Under the pieces are notes generated by a model. It searched no databases. It saw nothing but the letters and a program-made list of their open reading frames with translations, and was not told the DNA's origin. A stretch of DNA of 60,000 bases. It comes from Polytrichum commune (lineage: Eukaryota; Streptophyta; Polytrichopsida; Polytrichales; Polytrichaceae). Position 1 is the first letter of the stretch. Every line of letters starts with the position of its first letter. Positions 50,467 to 60,000 of this stretch are shown in pieces. The DNA lies in assembly GCA_950295325.1 (NCBI GenBank), contig OX485808.1:19738527-19798526 (forward strand), given 5' to 3'. Position numbers and translations under genes: made by a program.

Positions 50467-51349
50467 TGTTGAAACCTTATACACACACGTGAAGTTTGTT
50501 GTTTGTTTATCTCAGGCTAAACTGAGTTTTTACTTTAGGGTTACCTTCGTTATTAGGTCAAAGATTGTTGGTATTGATACTTGTGTTTCCAATCTTTGAG
50601 ATGAACTGATTTGTTCCAAGCAGTGAGTTTTGCTTAGGTTTCTACACAGTATCAGAGCAAGAATAGGAATAGATTGACAACCTCTAGCCATTCCTCATTC
50701 TTTCCCAACACAATCTCGCAATAGAGAGTGTTGTTCACGATGCTCTACAAGATACCGGACGAAACCTAGAGTGTCTACCCCAACCATGTCCAAAATTGCC
50801 CATTCTAGTGTTGTACCTACACCTTCTTTCCAAGCACGATTCACTTGCCGAAACCTCCATGAAAATGAAATATTCACCCCGATGAAAGTGAGGCCAAATT
50901 TGGGAATATGCTAACTCGTCACTCAGAGGGGGCAACAACGTCGCTTCCTCGACAACTCTTCTTCCCACAAGAACACTCAGAGCTTGCTCAGATCTCTCGA
51001 AGATGCAACACTCAATCACCTCTATCAATAACGGAATACCTCGCTTGAGTATCACCAGGAGTGTCAACAACAATAAAGATAACAATCTTATCATCATAAT
51101 CTCTTTTAGTTTCAGATCCATTGCCATCACTATCTCTTGAAGACAAAGGACTTTGTGTGCAAGAGGGGGTGTTGAAACCTTATGCACACATCTGGAGTTT
51201 GTTGTTTGTTTATCTCAGGTTAAATTGATCTTTTACTTTAGGGTTGCCTTTGTTATTAGGTCCAAAACTGCTGGTATTAATACACGTGCTTCCTCTCTCC
51301 GAGATGAACTAATTTGTTCCAAGTAGTGAGTTATGCTTAGGTTTCTACA
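50467..51349 (+). mobile_element. TRIM (terminal-repeat retrotransposon in miniature), complete
   Basis: Two 180 bp LTRs (50467-50646 and 51170-51349) both start TGTTGAAACCTTAT and end TTAGGTTTCTACA. Right after LTR 1 comes CAGTATCAGAGC, close to the plant Met-tRNA primer-binding site TGGTATCAGAGC. Before LTR 2 is a purine tract AAGAGGGGG. The flanks are GTATT and ATATT, a 5 bp duplication with one mismatch. The internal region is about 520 bp with no gag or pol, so the element is non-autonomous and needs another element's proteins. The minus-strand frame 50735-51187 runs against the element and is not called. LTR copies differ at roughly 10 percent, so insertion is old. Confidence 0.9.
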
Positions 51350-53496
51350 ATATTTAATTTGTGAATACATCAATTGTAACCATATCAATAATGAGATTTG
51401 GCTAGATGGAATTTGAATTTATAAGATTGGTTCTTGTCACCTGACAACACAATAAATATATGCTTGGAATAATTTATTGAAAACAATAAATGAAATCAAT
51501 GACCTTTTTTTAACAAGTTCAACAAGTTTGCAACTTTATTTTTATCAAGTACTTAATTGTTTCAAAGTTTCGATAATTTTTTTAAGAAATCATGTTTGGG
51601 AGTACCCTAGTTAGTTCAAACTTCATGTAAGTTATTGTTGATGAATCACAATATGATATTGTGATATTATCATAAGGTGAAAGCCCATGGTGCAATCCGT
51701 TAAAAGGAAGATTAAAAAATATAGCTTGAAAATGGAACATGATAGAGATGGGAAATTTAAAACTGGTGTGAATTGCAATACACCATCGGTTTGGTGTACC
51801 AACATCAAAATTTTAATCTATCCTTACTACATGTTGTTTCAAAGACATTTGATATTGCCGATGCCTATCAGCCAAGATACTAACTACGATCCAGATACAT
51901 GTGTACATGTATGTAAGTAACAAAATAATATTTCTAAGTGGGTAGTTTCAATATTGTTTGGATAATATTTATATTGCACCACATACAAACGGAATGTGGT
52001 AAATTGCGGTTTGAGGTGGAGGGTACATACCTCATATATGTTGTGTTTCTTATTTGAAGACTATGTCTATATGTAGTAGAAGACACCAATTACCTTTGGT
52101 ATGACAATTGGGCAAGTCATCACTCAAATTGCATGAAACTTTCTCTTTGGGCATATTATTGTTCAAGGAACACAATGGCCAATCTAGAAACATTGCATGT
52201 GCAACTTTACACTATGTCACATGCCACATGTTGATGAGAAAACTTATACTAGTATATCTCGTATTTTTGTATAGTGGAAATGTGTTTTATGTCCGTTTTG
52301 CATGGAAGTGCCAAATGTGTTGCCATCATGGTTTAATTTGATATGTAATGTACTTAATGACACATAGAGTGTTTGAGTAAAATGATGAACTTTATTGCGT
52401 GTATGTTGTCAACTACCAAACATTGTCATATCTGAGCTTTGTATGATCTTAGCACAAGGTGTTTGGGCATGACATGGGCTCCAACCACCACTCTCATAAA
52501 CATCATACATATGTATTTTGACACACTCGACACACACTTAACACAAATGAAATCACTCACATGCATTAGTGAACCTAGTTAACTTCGTCTTTGAACACAA
52601 TTTCCTTTTCATATCCAAATTTCAACAAACTAGCATCATAGCCTAAATTAGAAACCAATACCCACAAACCACAAATACACGCATGCTTGTTGTACAAATT
52701 CCAAATCAACACATAAAATATATGGGTGCACCCAAAGAATGATATCATTGCATGATGGCCCACAATACAAATACACCACCCCCTCCCTAAATTTTTTTAA
52801 AAAAAAAAAAAAAACCATGCATGATGACTCGAGACAAACTATAACCACAATCTAAATATGGCTTTGGGACACATACTCTACAACATCAACACCCATCTTG
52901 TCCCCTCCCAAAGAAGACTTCGCCATATAAATCCTATGGCTAACCAACAAACATACAAGCCACTTATCCATGTATGGTCCAAGTAACAACTCAAATGGCA
53001 TGCCATTTACAACAAAATTTTATCACTTCATTTGCAAGTCGACACAAAGCTTATGAGTTATTGACATAGTAACTCCTATGGTTAGTGTGAAATGACCCTC
53101 TCAAATTGGTTTTGGACCATTGCCACACGCTCATCTCACTCATGAAGTCCATATGTCTCATAAATCTTCATTATCCAATGATTGTTTAAAGATAATTACA
53201 CCTTCTAAACTCCTTTCCATAGTCTCTAAAGTCCAGAAAGAGACTTTTGAAACTCAAATTTAAAATAAAAAAACACTGACGAGAGGATTTATGCGATTAT
53301 TTCAAGGTCCAGATATTACATTCACTTTGGAATTTCATAACTTTTCATCACAAGCATATGAGTCATGGGCAATAAACCTGCATCATTGGATCAATGTTTT
53401 GTTTGCATCAAAGTGCTAGATTTGCATTGTTCTTTCATCAACGCACGACGATTGCCCAGGACTCATAAATAATGGATCTCATCCAAAACGAAAGAC
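51350..53496. other. Intergenic, no gene recognised
   Basis: AT-rich. Frames at 51687-51920 and 52108-52341 are short and unmatched. A T/A run at 52795-52815. From 53280 onward lies the 3' flank of the first U6 gene. Confidence 0.35.
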
Positions 53497-53499
53497 AAA

Positions 53500-53549
53500 A
53501 AAATTTGGACCATTTCTCGATTTGTGCGTGTCATCCTTGCGCAGGGGCC

Positions 53550-53581
<32 letters not shown>

Positions 53582-53601
53582 TCAGATGTCTCCGAAGAGA
53601 C
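53500..53601 (-). ncRNA. U6: U6 spliceosomal snRNA, copy 1
   Basis: The minus strand reads as a full 102 nt U6 snRNA. It starts with the 5' stem-loop GTCTCTTCGGAGACATCTG and contains the catalytic ATACAGAGA box and the AGATTAGCATGGCCCCTGCG region (U4-pairing and internal stem-loop). It ends ATGGTCCAAATTTT, with a T run (53503-53497) as the Pol III terminator. The 5' stem differs from the usual plant GTCCCTTCGGGGAC by a compensatory change (C-G to T-A), which keeps the stem. The sequence is identical to copy 2. U6 forms the catalytic core of the spliceosome. Its promoter is at -23 to -65. Confidence 0.97.
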
Positions 53602-53623
53602 ACTGGTTAGAGTTCCCTTCTGC

Positions 53624-53666
53624 CATATATACCAGCTCTTCTATGACCACACAGACGATATGGGAT
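53624..53666 (-). promoter_or_regulatory. U6 copy 1 promoter: USE and TATA box
   Basis: ATCCCATATCG at 53666-53656 (-65 to -55) matches the plant upstream sequence element RTCCCACATCG with one change. TATATATG at 53631-53624 is the TATA box. The gap between them is 24 bp, the Pol III spacing rather than the longer Pol II snRNA spacing. Confidence 0.9.
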
Positions 53667-54151
53667 ATGTGCCTCCGAACATTACGCTCTTGTAACCGCT
53701 CACAGTTCAGTTCTAATACCACCGTCGATGAAGGGATCCGACGGCTGTGGAGCTCCCAAACCCCTATGCTACAAGAATATGTACAAGCTGTCTGCTTCTC
53801 CTGCATTTGCCTTTGTTTTAGCTTAAGAATGTTGCACTTTGCCTTCCATCGCCTTCTATCTACTATATGTGCATCTCTAATCTGGTTTCTTACTTTGATG
53901 AAAGTAGCGATAGCCCTAAGAAACCGTGCCTTCAATAATTGCACCGCAGACCTCAATAGGGTTTCATAGTAATTGAGAAACTTGTTGTAGGAAAACCTGC
54001 TTCAGAGCCAGGATGGTGCCATCAGTCCAATGCATCGCCGTGGTAAGGAAATTTAAACATATATGTGTGCGTTTTTGTGCAACTTTTAACTGCAATTGTG
54101 TCTGCAGATGTATGGCAATGGGTTGAGGGGGAAGGAATAACAAAAGGAAAA

Positions 54152-54201
54152 AAAATTTGGACCATTTCTCGATTTGTGCGTGTCATCCTTGCGCAGGGGC
54201 C

Positions 54202-54233
<32 letters not shown>

Positions 54234-54253
54234 TCAGATGTCTCCGAAGAGAC
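54152..54253 (-). ncRNA. U6: U6 spliceosomal snRNA, copy 2
   Basis: A second complete 102 nt U6 gene, same strand, 652 bp upstream of copy 1 (start to start). The RNA is identical base for base, including the changed 5' stem. It ends in a run of T (54155-54148). The homology continues about 165 bp upstream of the start but not downstream. Confidence 0.97.
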
Positions 54254-54277
54254 AACAACGAAGGTACCCTTCTACAC

Positions 54278-54318
54278 TATATACCAGATCTTCTGTGCCC
54301 AGACAGACGATATGGGAT
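54278..54318 (-). promoter_or_regulatory. U6 copy 2 promoter: USE and TATA box
   Basis: USE ATCCCATATCG at 54318-54308 (-65 to -55) and TATATA at 54283-54278 (-30 to -25), 24 bp apart. This is the same arrangement as copy 1, while the sequence between TATA and the start is diverged. Confidence 0.9.
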
Positions 54319-54370
54319 ATATGACTCCGAACATTGCGCTCCTGTAACCGCTCACATTTCAGTTCTTACC

Positions 54371-54405
54371 ACCGTCGATGAAGAGATCCGACGGCTGTAG
54401 AGCTC
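54371..54405 (-). promoter_or_regulatory. Conserved upstream block shared by both U6 genes
   Basis: CCGTCG and CGACGG arms frame ATGAAG.GATC in both copies: 53722-53744 and 54372-54394, at -121 to -143 and -119 to -141. It is followed by GGCTGT.GAGCTCCCAAA. Unlike the spacer, this block is nearly unchanged, so it may be an extra promoter element or just recent duplication. Confidence 0.45.
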
Positions 54406-54424
54406 CCAAATCCAAATGCTACCA

Positions 54425-55399
54425 AGACTGTATGGGAAGCTCTGTCTCCTTCTCGCGTGCCATGGACTCGGGTTGTCCGTCACAGGTATTGGTTGTTCAG
54501 GAATGCGCAGTATGAAGATGAGCTTCGACCATCATCGCTAATTACGAGGTAGGAACATTTATCTGAATCGCTTTCTCAGGTTGAGATTGGAGTCATCAGC
54601 AATGACGGATCGAACTGCAGTAATTGCTAGGGTTTTCAAGTACGAGCAATGTGGCGGAGCATCACGAACCTCTAAATTCACAGATCACCAACATTGATGT
54701 CACATTGGTTTAATCATATCAAACTACATATTGAATAGTTGCCTACCAAACATAGGATTGCAATTTTCATCTTTTGTTTCTATCTGTTACTGTTGCAAGA
54801 CCTTCGAGGTTGAATTATGAGTTGAATGAGTGTTGAGTGAATCATTAGCTAAATGTTGATGTGTTAGCACTGGGAAGATATCGAACGCTGAATATGGTAT
54901 GTATCAACACTAACTCGACATTAGACGCGGGCCAATTACATTTGGAGATGTAGCTGCTTCCGTAGACTATCCGCAGAATCTCTGAGTTGCAGGCGCCTGC
55001 CTGTGTTTAATTCGATTTAGGGTTGTATTTTTTTGTCTGCATTCTGAAAATAGAGATGCAGCGAGAGTGTCTGATTCAGGCAATTGCACCTTCCCAACAA
55101 GTGAAACGATCTGTGTAAGCACATAAAGATCTAAGTGTATTTCTCTGTATAGCCATTTCGAGGCCATTTTTGAAGTGCTTCTAGGGTTGAGGGTTTAAGT
55201 AGGGAGATATGGGACCTGACCTGAGCATCTGGATCTATATAGCATGGAGTTGTCATTTGGAGAGCTTATCTATGTATCATTCATTCATGCTTCAATTCTT
55301 ATAAGAGATCACCGATTAAATGGTAAAACGATTCTAGAGGTTATGGTTGCACCTTCATTCCTAGTGAACTCAATTCATCAAATTATGAAGACCTTCTTG
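54425..55399. other. Non-repetitive stretch between U6 pair and pseudogene, no gene called
   Basis: I looked for missing 5' exons of the acetyltransferase pseudogene (lipoyl and E1-binding domains) and did not find them. Short frames only. Confidence 0.35.
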
Positions 55400-55815
55400 C
55401 AGGTTCTGTTGACTCTGTGACTGGTAGTCAGTGTGGTCTTTATGCGGTCACTCTTCTTGATTGGACACCTATATTTGAGTGGTATGTGGCATGACTTGTA
55501 ATTGAGAACGGACACCAAAGAGATGTGTTACAATGAGATTGGACTCATTGTATAGACACCGTTCTAGGTTAATACTGAACATAATTGGGAGGGCCTGTGC
55601 GATCACTTAAGGAGAAAGAGAATTTTTTACTTTGACCTCCTATGACTTTTGTATCCCACCTCTGATTGTGGAACTTGAAATGACAATCTGCGTGATTTGC
55701 AGTTGTTTACTGGATGACACAATTTCCAATTTCGGTCTAAGGGTAAAACATGAATGTGGACTTTGGAAGCGTCCTCAATAGGGCCACTCACCTAATGCAA
55801 TGCATCAATAGCGTC
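55400..55815. repeat. Direct repeat left of the acetyltransferase pseudogene
   Basis: It is about 75-80 percent similar to 57735-58145 in the same orientation: ATTGGACA.CTATATTTGAG, GTGTTACA.CGAGATTGGACT-like, CATAATTGGGAGGGC.T.TG, CGATCACTTAA and ATAGGGCCAC near the right end. Relatives are at 8090-8310 and 32140-32270. Confidence 0.7.
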
Positions 55816-55859
55816 AGTGAAAGCCTGGTATTCAATCTATTTGGACCTTGGCTTTGCAG

Positions 55860-56970
55860 GCTTCGAAGGCATTTGAATGCAAGTTTGGAAGCTTGCAAAA
55901 AGGAGGATGTTTCTGCTAAAAATATTACACTTAATGATTTTGTTGTCAAAGTCATATTCCCTCTCTGCTTCTACAATTCTTCCATCTACATCACAACATG
56001 AGTTTTTCCTTACCATCAACTTTTTTGGATGTGCAGGATGCAGCCTCGGCTTTGAAGAAGGTATTGAAGGTAAACAGCTCACGGACTGATGATTGCATTC
56101 GACAGTAAGTTTCTTGCAATCTCAATCTACCTCAAGCCTGGATTTCTTGCTGTTGGCACCAGTAAGATTATAAATACATAAATCTTGCCTGTTTGTGGAG
56201 TTGACTGGCCAGATTTATAGGGGCCTTGGTTATTCAAAAGTTGCAAGTTGAACAGGAGTTCCTGTTTGAGTTTATTGGTGTGAGATAACCTGTTGAATGC
56301 TCTTTTCTGAGAGGTGCTCCTAGTGTAGAAGTGTAGAACAAAGACCAATAGTATCTCATTACTCAACGCCAAAGGTTCCTCAACTCCCAACCTCAGTGGC
56401 AACTATGTGTACCACCGGCAGCGGTCAGCGCCTTTAGAATTTGGTTTGGAGCTGCTACGACACTTTCTAAGGATAAGCATTATTGTTTAGAAACTTTCGT
56501 ATCATAAGCATCTTCAAGACTAAAAATCCTAAGTGATGTTAAAAACTTTCTTAGAAGTGAAAAGAAATATCTAGGGTGTCTGGATGCTGACCCCTGCTTT
56601 CAAAATATTGTTTGTAATCAGTTCTGAAAACAATATCTGAAATTCTAAACCTTTTCTAATTTAGTCACAAATGGTATCTAACTCCTTTTCTTTCCAAGCA
56701 TGTTACCCCTCTTTTATGTTATAACAAATCATCAATTCATTAGAAGCATTACAAGTAATTTCGAAATAGCTGATCTCATTGGGGGGGTTGCCACCCCAGG
56801 CTCCTAACCTTTCTGTGTATATTTCTTGTAGTACAGTGTGAGAAGCGAGTGGTTCCGGCAGAATCAGGGCACCAACTGTGATCACCAAGTTGTGTGATGG
56901 TTTGTTTCCTTACTGTCCTTTCGTAGTTGAAGATGTTATTCAGAACTTGTTGAGCAACCTACTCTTTTGG
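55860..56970 (+). pseudogene. Pyruvate dehydrogenase E2 (dihydrolipoamide acetyltransferase) fragment, intron-containing
   Basis: Degraded pieces of the C-terminal acyltransferase domain appear in order. An exon at 55860-55950, after a TTTGCAG acceptor, gives LRRHLNASLEACKK then NITLNDFVVK. A GTCATA...GTGCAG intron leads in phase 0 to 56037-56104, reading ALKKVLKVNSSRTDDCIRQ, where intact plant E2 has W and Y at the R and C positions. The next piece, 56118-56157, reads PQA, a frameshift, then FLAVGTS (from NPPQAGILAVGT). At 56840 comes EKRVVP, and after shifts CDHQVV / DG, the remains of the catalytic HxxxDG motif (56877-56901), then VIQNLLSNLL, like the family's terminal YIENPKSMLL. About 95 residues of the middle of the domain and all N-terminal lipoyl domains are missing. 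Splice sites survive, so it arose from genomic DNA rather than from mRNA. A direct repeat flanks each side. Confidence 0.78.
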
Positions 56971-57734
56971 ATGCACTTGCATTTCTTGTTGTTGGTATCA
57001 TGCTCTTTGTTATTTTGATGTTATGATAGCATGCAGAAGTTTTGAAATCCTTGTGAATTCCTTTTACTTGACACTGAGTGGCTGCTGTAGGGGCACAATA
57101 GCTTGGTGCATTTAGTGGCAACAGTGAAATGCATTGTACACTAGAGCTTGAGGGCCTAAAGGACCAAGGAAGTTTGAGTGCATAAGAAACCTACATGGAG
57201 TCTTACATGTATGCAATGGATAATGTTCAATGGTCTACCAGAGTTTACGTCAAGCCCACCTCAAAGAGGTGGGTCTAACACACAATTGGGAGACCAGGAC
57301 GAAATCTCAGAGCCCTTGATACATTATAAGTTATTGTGTAGGATGGCCTACATGAATAGGGTGGAAATGAAATAGCATTCGGTTGAGAGCCTGGTCACAT
57401 AAGGTATATCTTTATACTACATGAAATTCGATTTCAATTTTAAACTTTGAAATAGCATACTGGTTGAGGGCATTTGATGCAGGTTAACATTATTTTGGTG
57501 TCCTTTACTTAGTGAAGTAATGTTGCAATATTGCACATTTGTTTCATCGTCAATCTCAGTTATTCAGTTTCCAACAAAACAATGTGCAGCCCATAGAAGG
57601 AATTAGTTCTTTATACAAGTCAAGCATCATGGAGGTGGAACTAGGCTGTAATTTGTTGTCTTGGGATTATCTATGGCAATTTTGGAGATTTTGGAGCTTC
57701 TCATGGAGGTTTTGATTGGTTCTTAAAAACCAGT
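56971..57734. other. Intergenic, repeat fragments
   Basis: TTGCATTTCTTGTTGTTGGTATC at about 56979 resembles the ILAVGT coding stretch a second time, but too weakly to call. About 57200-57400 shares phrases with 33.7-33.86 kb. No gene seen. Confidence 0.35.
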
Positions 57735-58145
57735 GCTGGTGACACATAAGGCATGTGGGCCTTATTTGGTTACTACTCTTAATTGGACATCTATATTTGA
57801 GTGGTACATGGCAAGGATTGAGTTAAAACAGACACAAAATAGACACGTGTTACATCGAGATTGGACTGTGTGGTCAAATTTAGACACCATTCTAGGCTCA
57901 TTGGTTAACACAATTGGGAGGGCTTATGTGATCACTTAAAAGAGAATGAGAATCTTCACTTTGAGCTACTATAGCTTTTGCATCCAAATTACGATCCTAA
58001 AACTTGAAATAACAATTTGTGTGATTTGGAATTACTAACTGGATGAGAGAATTTCCAGTTCGATCCGATTCGAGAGCCGATATTGACTGGAGTTGGCAAT
58101 GCCACGATAGGGCCACGGAACTTAAATCTAGTGGCCATTTGGTCA
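57735..58145. repeat. Direct repeat right of the acetyltransferase pseudogene
   Basis: Partner of 55400-55815, 2.3 kb away in the same orientation. No terminal TG...CA or primer site was identified, so I do not call it an LTR. Confidence 0.7.
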
Positions 58146-58577
58146 AGAGCACTGTGGTGAAGCAGGTAACAGTAACATTGGTTTGATAGAAGTCCTCAAA
58201 TAAAGTTGAGCTAAAACCCTGTAAATGCAAATTGTGTTCCATCAGTCATGTGGTAGCAGCTATTACTTTTTGACATGGTAATTGGGTCTTATGGTTTATG
58301 TTATATGATTTGACCTTCTCCTCAATTTATTTCACATCAAGTTCTCATTTCCGGTTTAAATCTTGTGACTTGTGAGAGGATCTGCTCGCGGATTCAAGGA
58401 GTCCAAATAGGGACATTACCTAGTTTTTGATATGCCATCAAAGTTTGGTTCATTTGATTTTTCTGCAGGAGCTCATTTCCACCTTAAAATAGAGGTCCTA
58501 GATGAGGTTGAATGATAAATCGACATTTATGAGACACTAATTGCAATCAATATAAATATGAACTCTTCTTTTCAGAA
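58146..58577. other. Intergenic, nothing recognised
   Basis: No frame of note and no clear repeat. Confidence 0.35.
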
Positions 58578-58803
58578 ACTACACTAAATATGATATTCAG
58601 TGTCGCTTACTAGCTGGAATTACACACTGCTATATCTTTTTACTGTTGATTAATTTTTTTATGAAGTAAAGTTGTTAATGTTCTATAATGTCTAGACAAT
58701 CAATTTGACATTTGTTGGTAAAATATGAGATATATAGTGAATAGATATAGCATAATGTAATTCCAAATAGTAAGTGACACTACATACAATATTTAGTGTA
58801 GTT
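58578..58803. mobile_element. Fold-back MITE, 226 bp, with about 60 bp inverted arms
   Basis: Left ACTACACTAAATATGATATT; right end reverse-complemented ACTACACTAAATATTGTATG. The arms continue through AGTGTC.CTTACTA..TGGAATTACA and end near GCTATATC, about 60 bp with a few mismatches. The centre contains GTTCTATAATGTC as in element D. This links the A, C and D families by common termini. Confidence 0.85.
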
Positions 58804-59900
58804 AGTATAGTTATTGAGATTTCTTAACCCCTAAGCATATGAGGTTGAGGCATCCATAGTTGACCAAGTCCATTTAACTGCTCACTAGGGTACGTGTAAT
58901 GTTGACATGGATGAGATCTATACATCAAATGTGTGTTCCAATAAACTCTATTGCTTCAAAATTTGTAGTAATTGTCATATTCATGAAAAAAATTGCATTC
59001 TCTTTATAATATGTTTCTCTTCAGAAGGAAAAAGTTTCCCCACTATTCCTCTTCCTAAATAAATGCAAGCTCTCTTATTTTACTGGTTATAGATGCTTCA
59101 ACCTTAACAGGTCTTGTCTAGGCCTCTCCATGCAAAAAACTTGTTTTTGAGGTACATATAGGTACCTATCATGTATGGGACATGTAGCACATTGTGTCAA
59201 AAGCAAGTGAGTGGAGGCTCAAATGAACATAGGGCTGCGAACTTGTGAATTCACACTTCAATAGAGTTATTTGTAAAGTCTTGGCATCAAACCCATGTTG
59301 ACTTGGCTAAAATGTGAGTTAGAAAGCTTATGCATAATTTCATGCAAGTTCTCTTAATGCTCAAATTACCACACTCAAAGAGCGGTGTCAAGCTAGCCTT
59401 GTGTAGGTTGATATGGGATTTAGGACAAAGGGTCCCATATGCATACCTTATTTTAGATCCTAAAGTTCTCTTAGAATTTTTGGAATGTCAAGAGGAGGTC
59501 CTAAAAGTTTCACTTCAAGCTCTCAAAATATTCTTTGATGCACAACGAGCCAATAGGCTCTTAATATAAAGTTTTCTCAAAGGAGGATCAAAGCCATAGA
59601 TTCGTCCCTCTTTAAGGGATATGACATGTAACTTCAATGAATCATATAAAAGGCATATTACTTGTCATCCAAGAATGTGAGAATATTATTGCATTGTTAT
59701 TGTATTTGTATCTCATACACTATTTGTGAAAGATTAGACTAAATTTTCTACAAACCCAAAATTGCACTCGTTCCACCAATACGATTAAGCCCTTCTCAAC
59801 TTATTTGTAGTCCAAATTTATCTCAATTTTTGTTGTGATACTAAATGAAAACAGGTTGACAAGTACTAAACCCTATACATAGGCATCAACATAGAATAAG
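58804..59900. other. Intergenic, no gene recognised
   Basis: 59273-59345 resembles 22769-22835. The 79-codon frame 59330-59569 follows directly but has no recognised domain and could be decayed transposon coding sequence. Confidence 0.35.
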
Positions 59901-60000
59901 TGACATCATTGAGTCGGTGACAATAAAAAAGGTGTATAGTGTAGTGTTATTGAAATGCACTACAAAAAAGCACTCATATAAGTGACAATCTAAGTCGACC
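59900..60000. mobile_element. Terminus of a CACTA-like element at the window edge
   Basis: CACTACAAAAAAGCACTCAT at about 59958 has the CACTACAA start typical of En/Spm (CACTA) elements. It is followed by AGTGACAATCTAAGTCGACC, a plausible subterminal repeat. Just before it, GTCGGTGACAATAAAAAAGG and GTGTAGTG look like the opposite end of another element. The element runs out of the window. Confidence 0.45.

Noticed and set aside
50735-51187. 150-codon minus-strand frame
   Set aside because: Lies inside the TRIM and enters its right LTR, opposite to the direction of the element; no gag or pol motif.
53472-53969. 165-codon frame on the plus strand and a 124-codon frame on the minus strand
   Set aside because: Both run across the U6 snRNA gene and its promoter; the U6 match explains the sequence, and the peptides have no known domain.
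1-60000. CRISPR arrays, bacterial operons, riboswitches
   Set aside because: The sequence is eukaryotic: GT-AG introns, Pol III snRNA promoters and plant transposons. The tandem repeats lack the short repeat plus unique spacer pattern.

Overview
The window looks like nuclear DNA of a land plant. It has spliced plant-type genes, U6 snRNA genes with the plant upstream sequence element and TATA box at Pol III spacing, a plant-specific DUF641/GIL1-like gene, a plant TRIM retrotransposon with a Met-tRNA primer site, and many MITE-like inverted-repeat elements. I cannot name the species. Gene density is very low (one convincing intact protein gene and two snRNA genes in 60 kb), which suggests a repeat-rich genome; a non-seed plant is possible but unproven.

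Layout. 1-7 kb: a minus-strand trihelix (Myb/SANT-like) gene with an in-frame stop. It lies between two direct repeats, the right one split by a 2.5 kb LTR-like insertion whose boundaries are fixed by comparison with the intact left repeat. 7-22 kb: intergenic DNA with several inverted-repeat element families, a long hairpin near 16 kb, simple repeats and possible SINEs. 22.8-23.8 kb: two sets of tandem repeats. 24.3-27.4 kb: the main gene, a four-exon minus-strand GIL1-like (DUF641) gene of about 493 codons, all introns GT-AG and all phases matching. 28-34 kb: its upstream region, then repeats. 35-43 kb: a cluster of about 0.5 kb elements, one carrying a nested second element. 43-52 kb: a hAT-like inverted-repeat element, a second member of the 3.9 kb LTR family, AT-rich DNA and a complete 883 bp TRIM. 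53.5-54.3 kb: two U6 snRNA genes on the minus strand, 652 bp apart. 55.9-57.0 kb: a decayed, intron-containing fragment of a pyruvate dehydrogenase E2 (dihydrolipoamide acetyltransferase) gene, flanked by two copies of a roughly 400 bp repeat. The right edge appears to enter a CACTA-type element.

No gene cluster or pathway is visible. The genes are unrelated neighbours in a transposon-rich landscape, and the best signals are the U6 pair, the splice-resolved GIL1-like gene, the two pseudogenes and the nested insertions. Most other open frames are short, lack recognisable domains and overlap repeats, so they were not called as genes.
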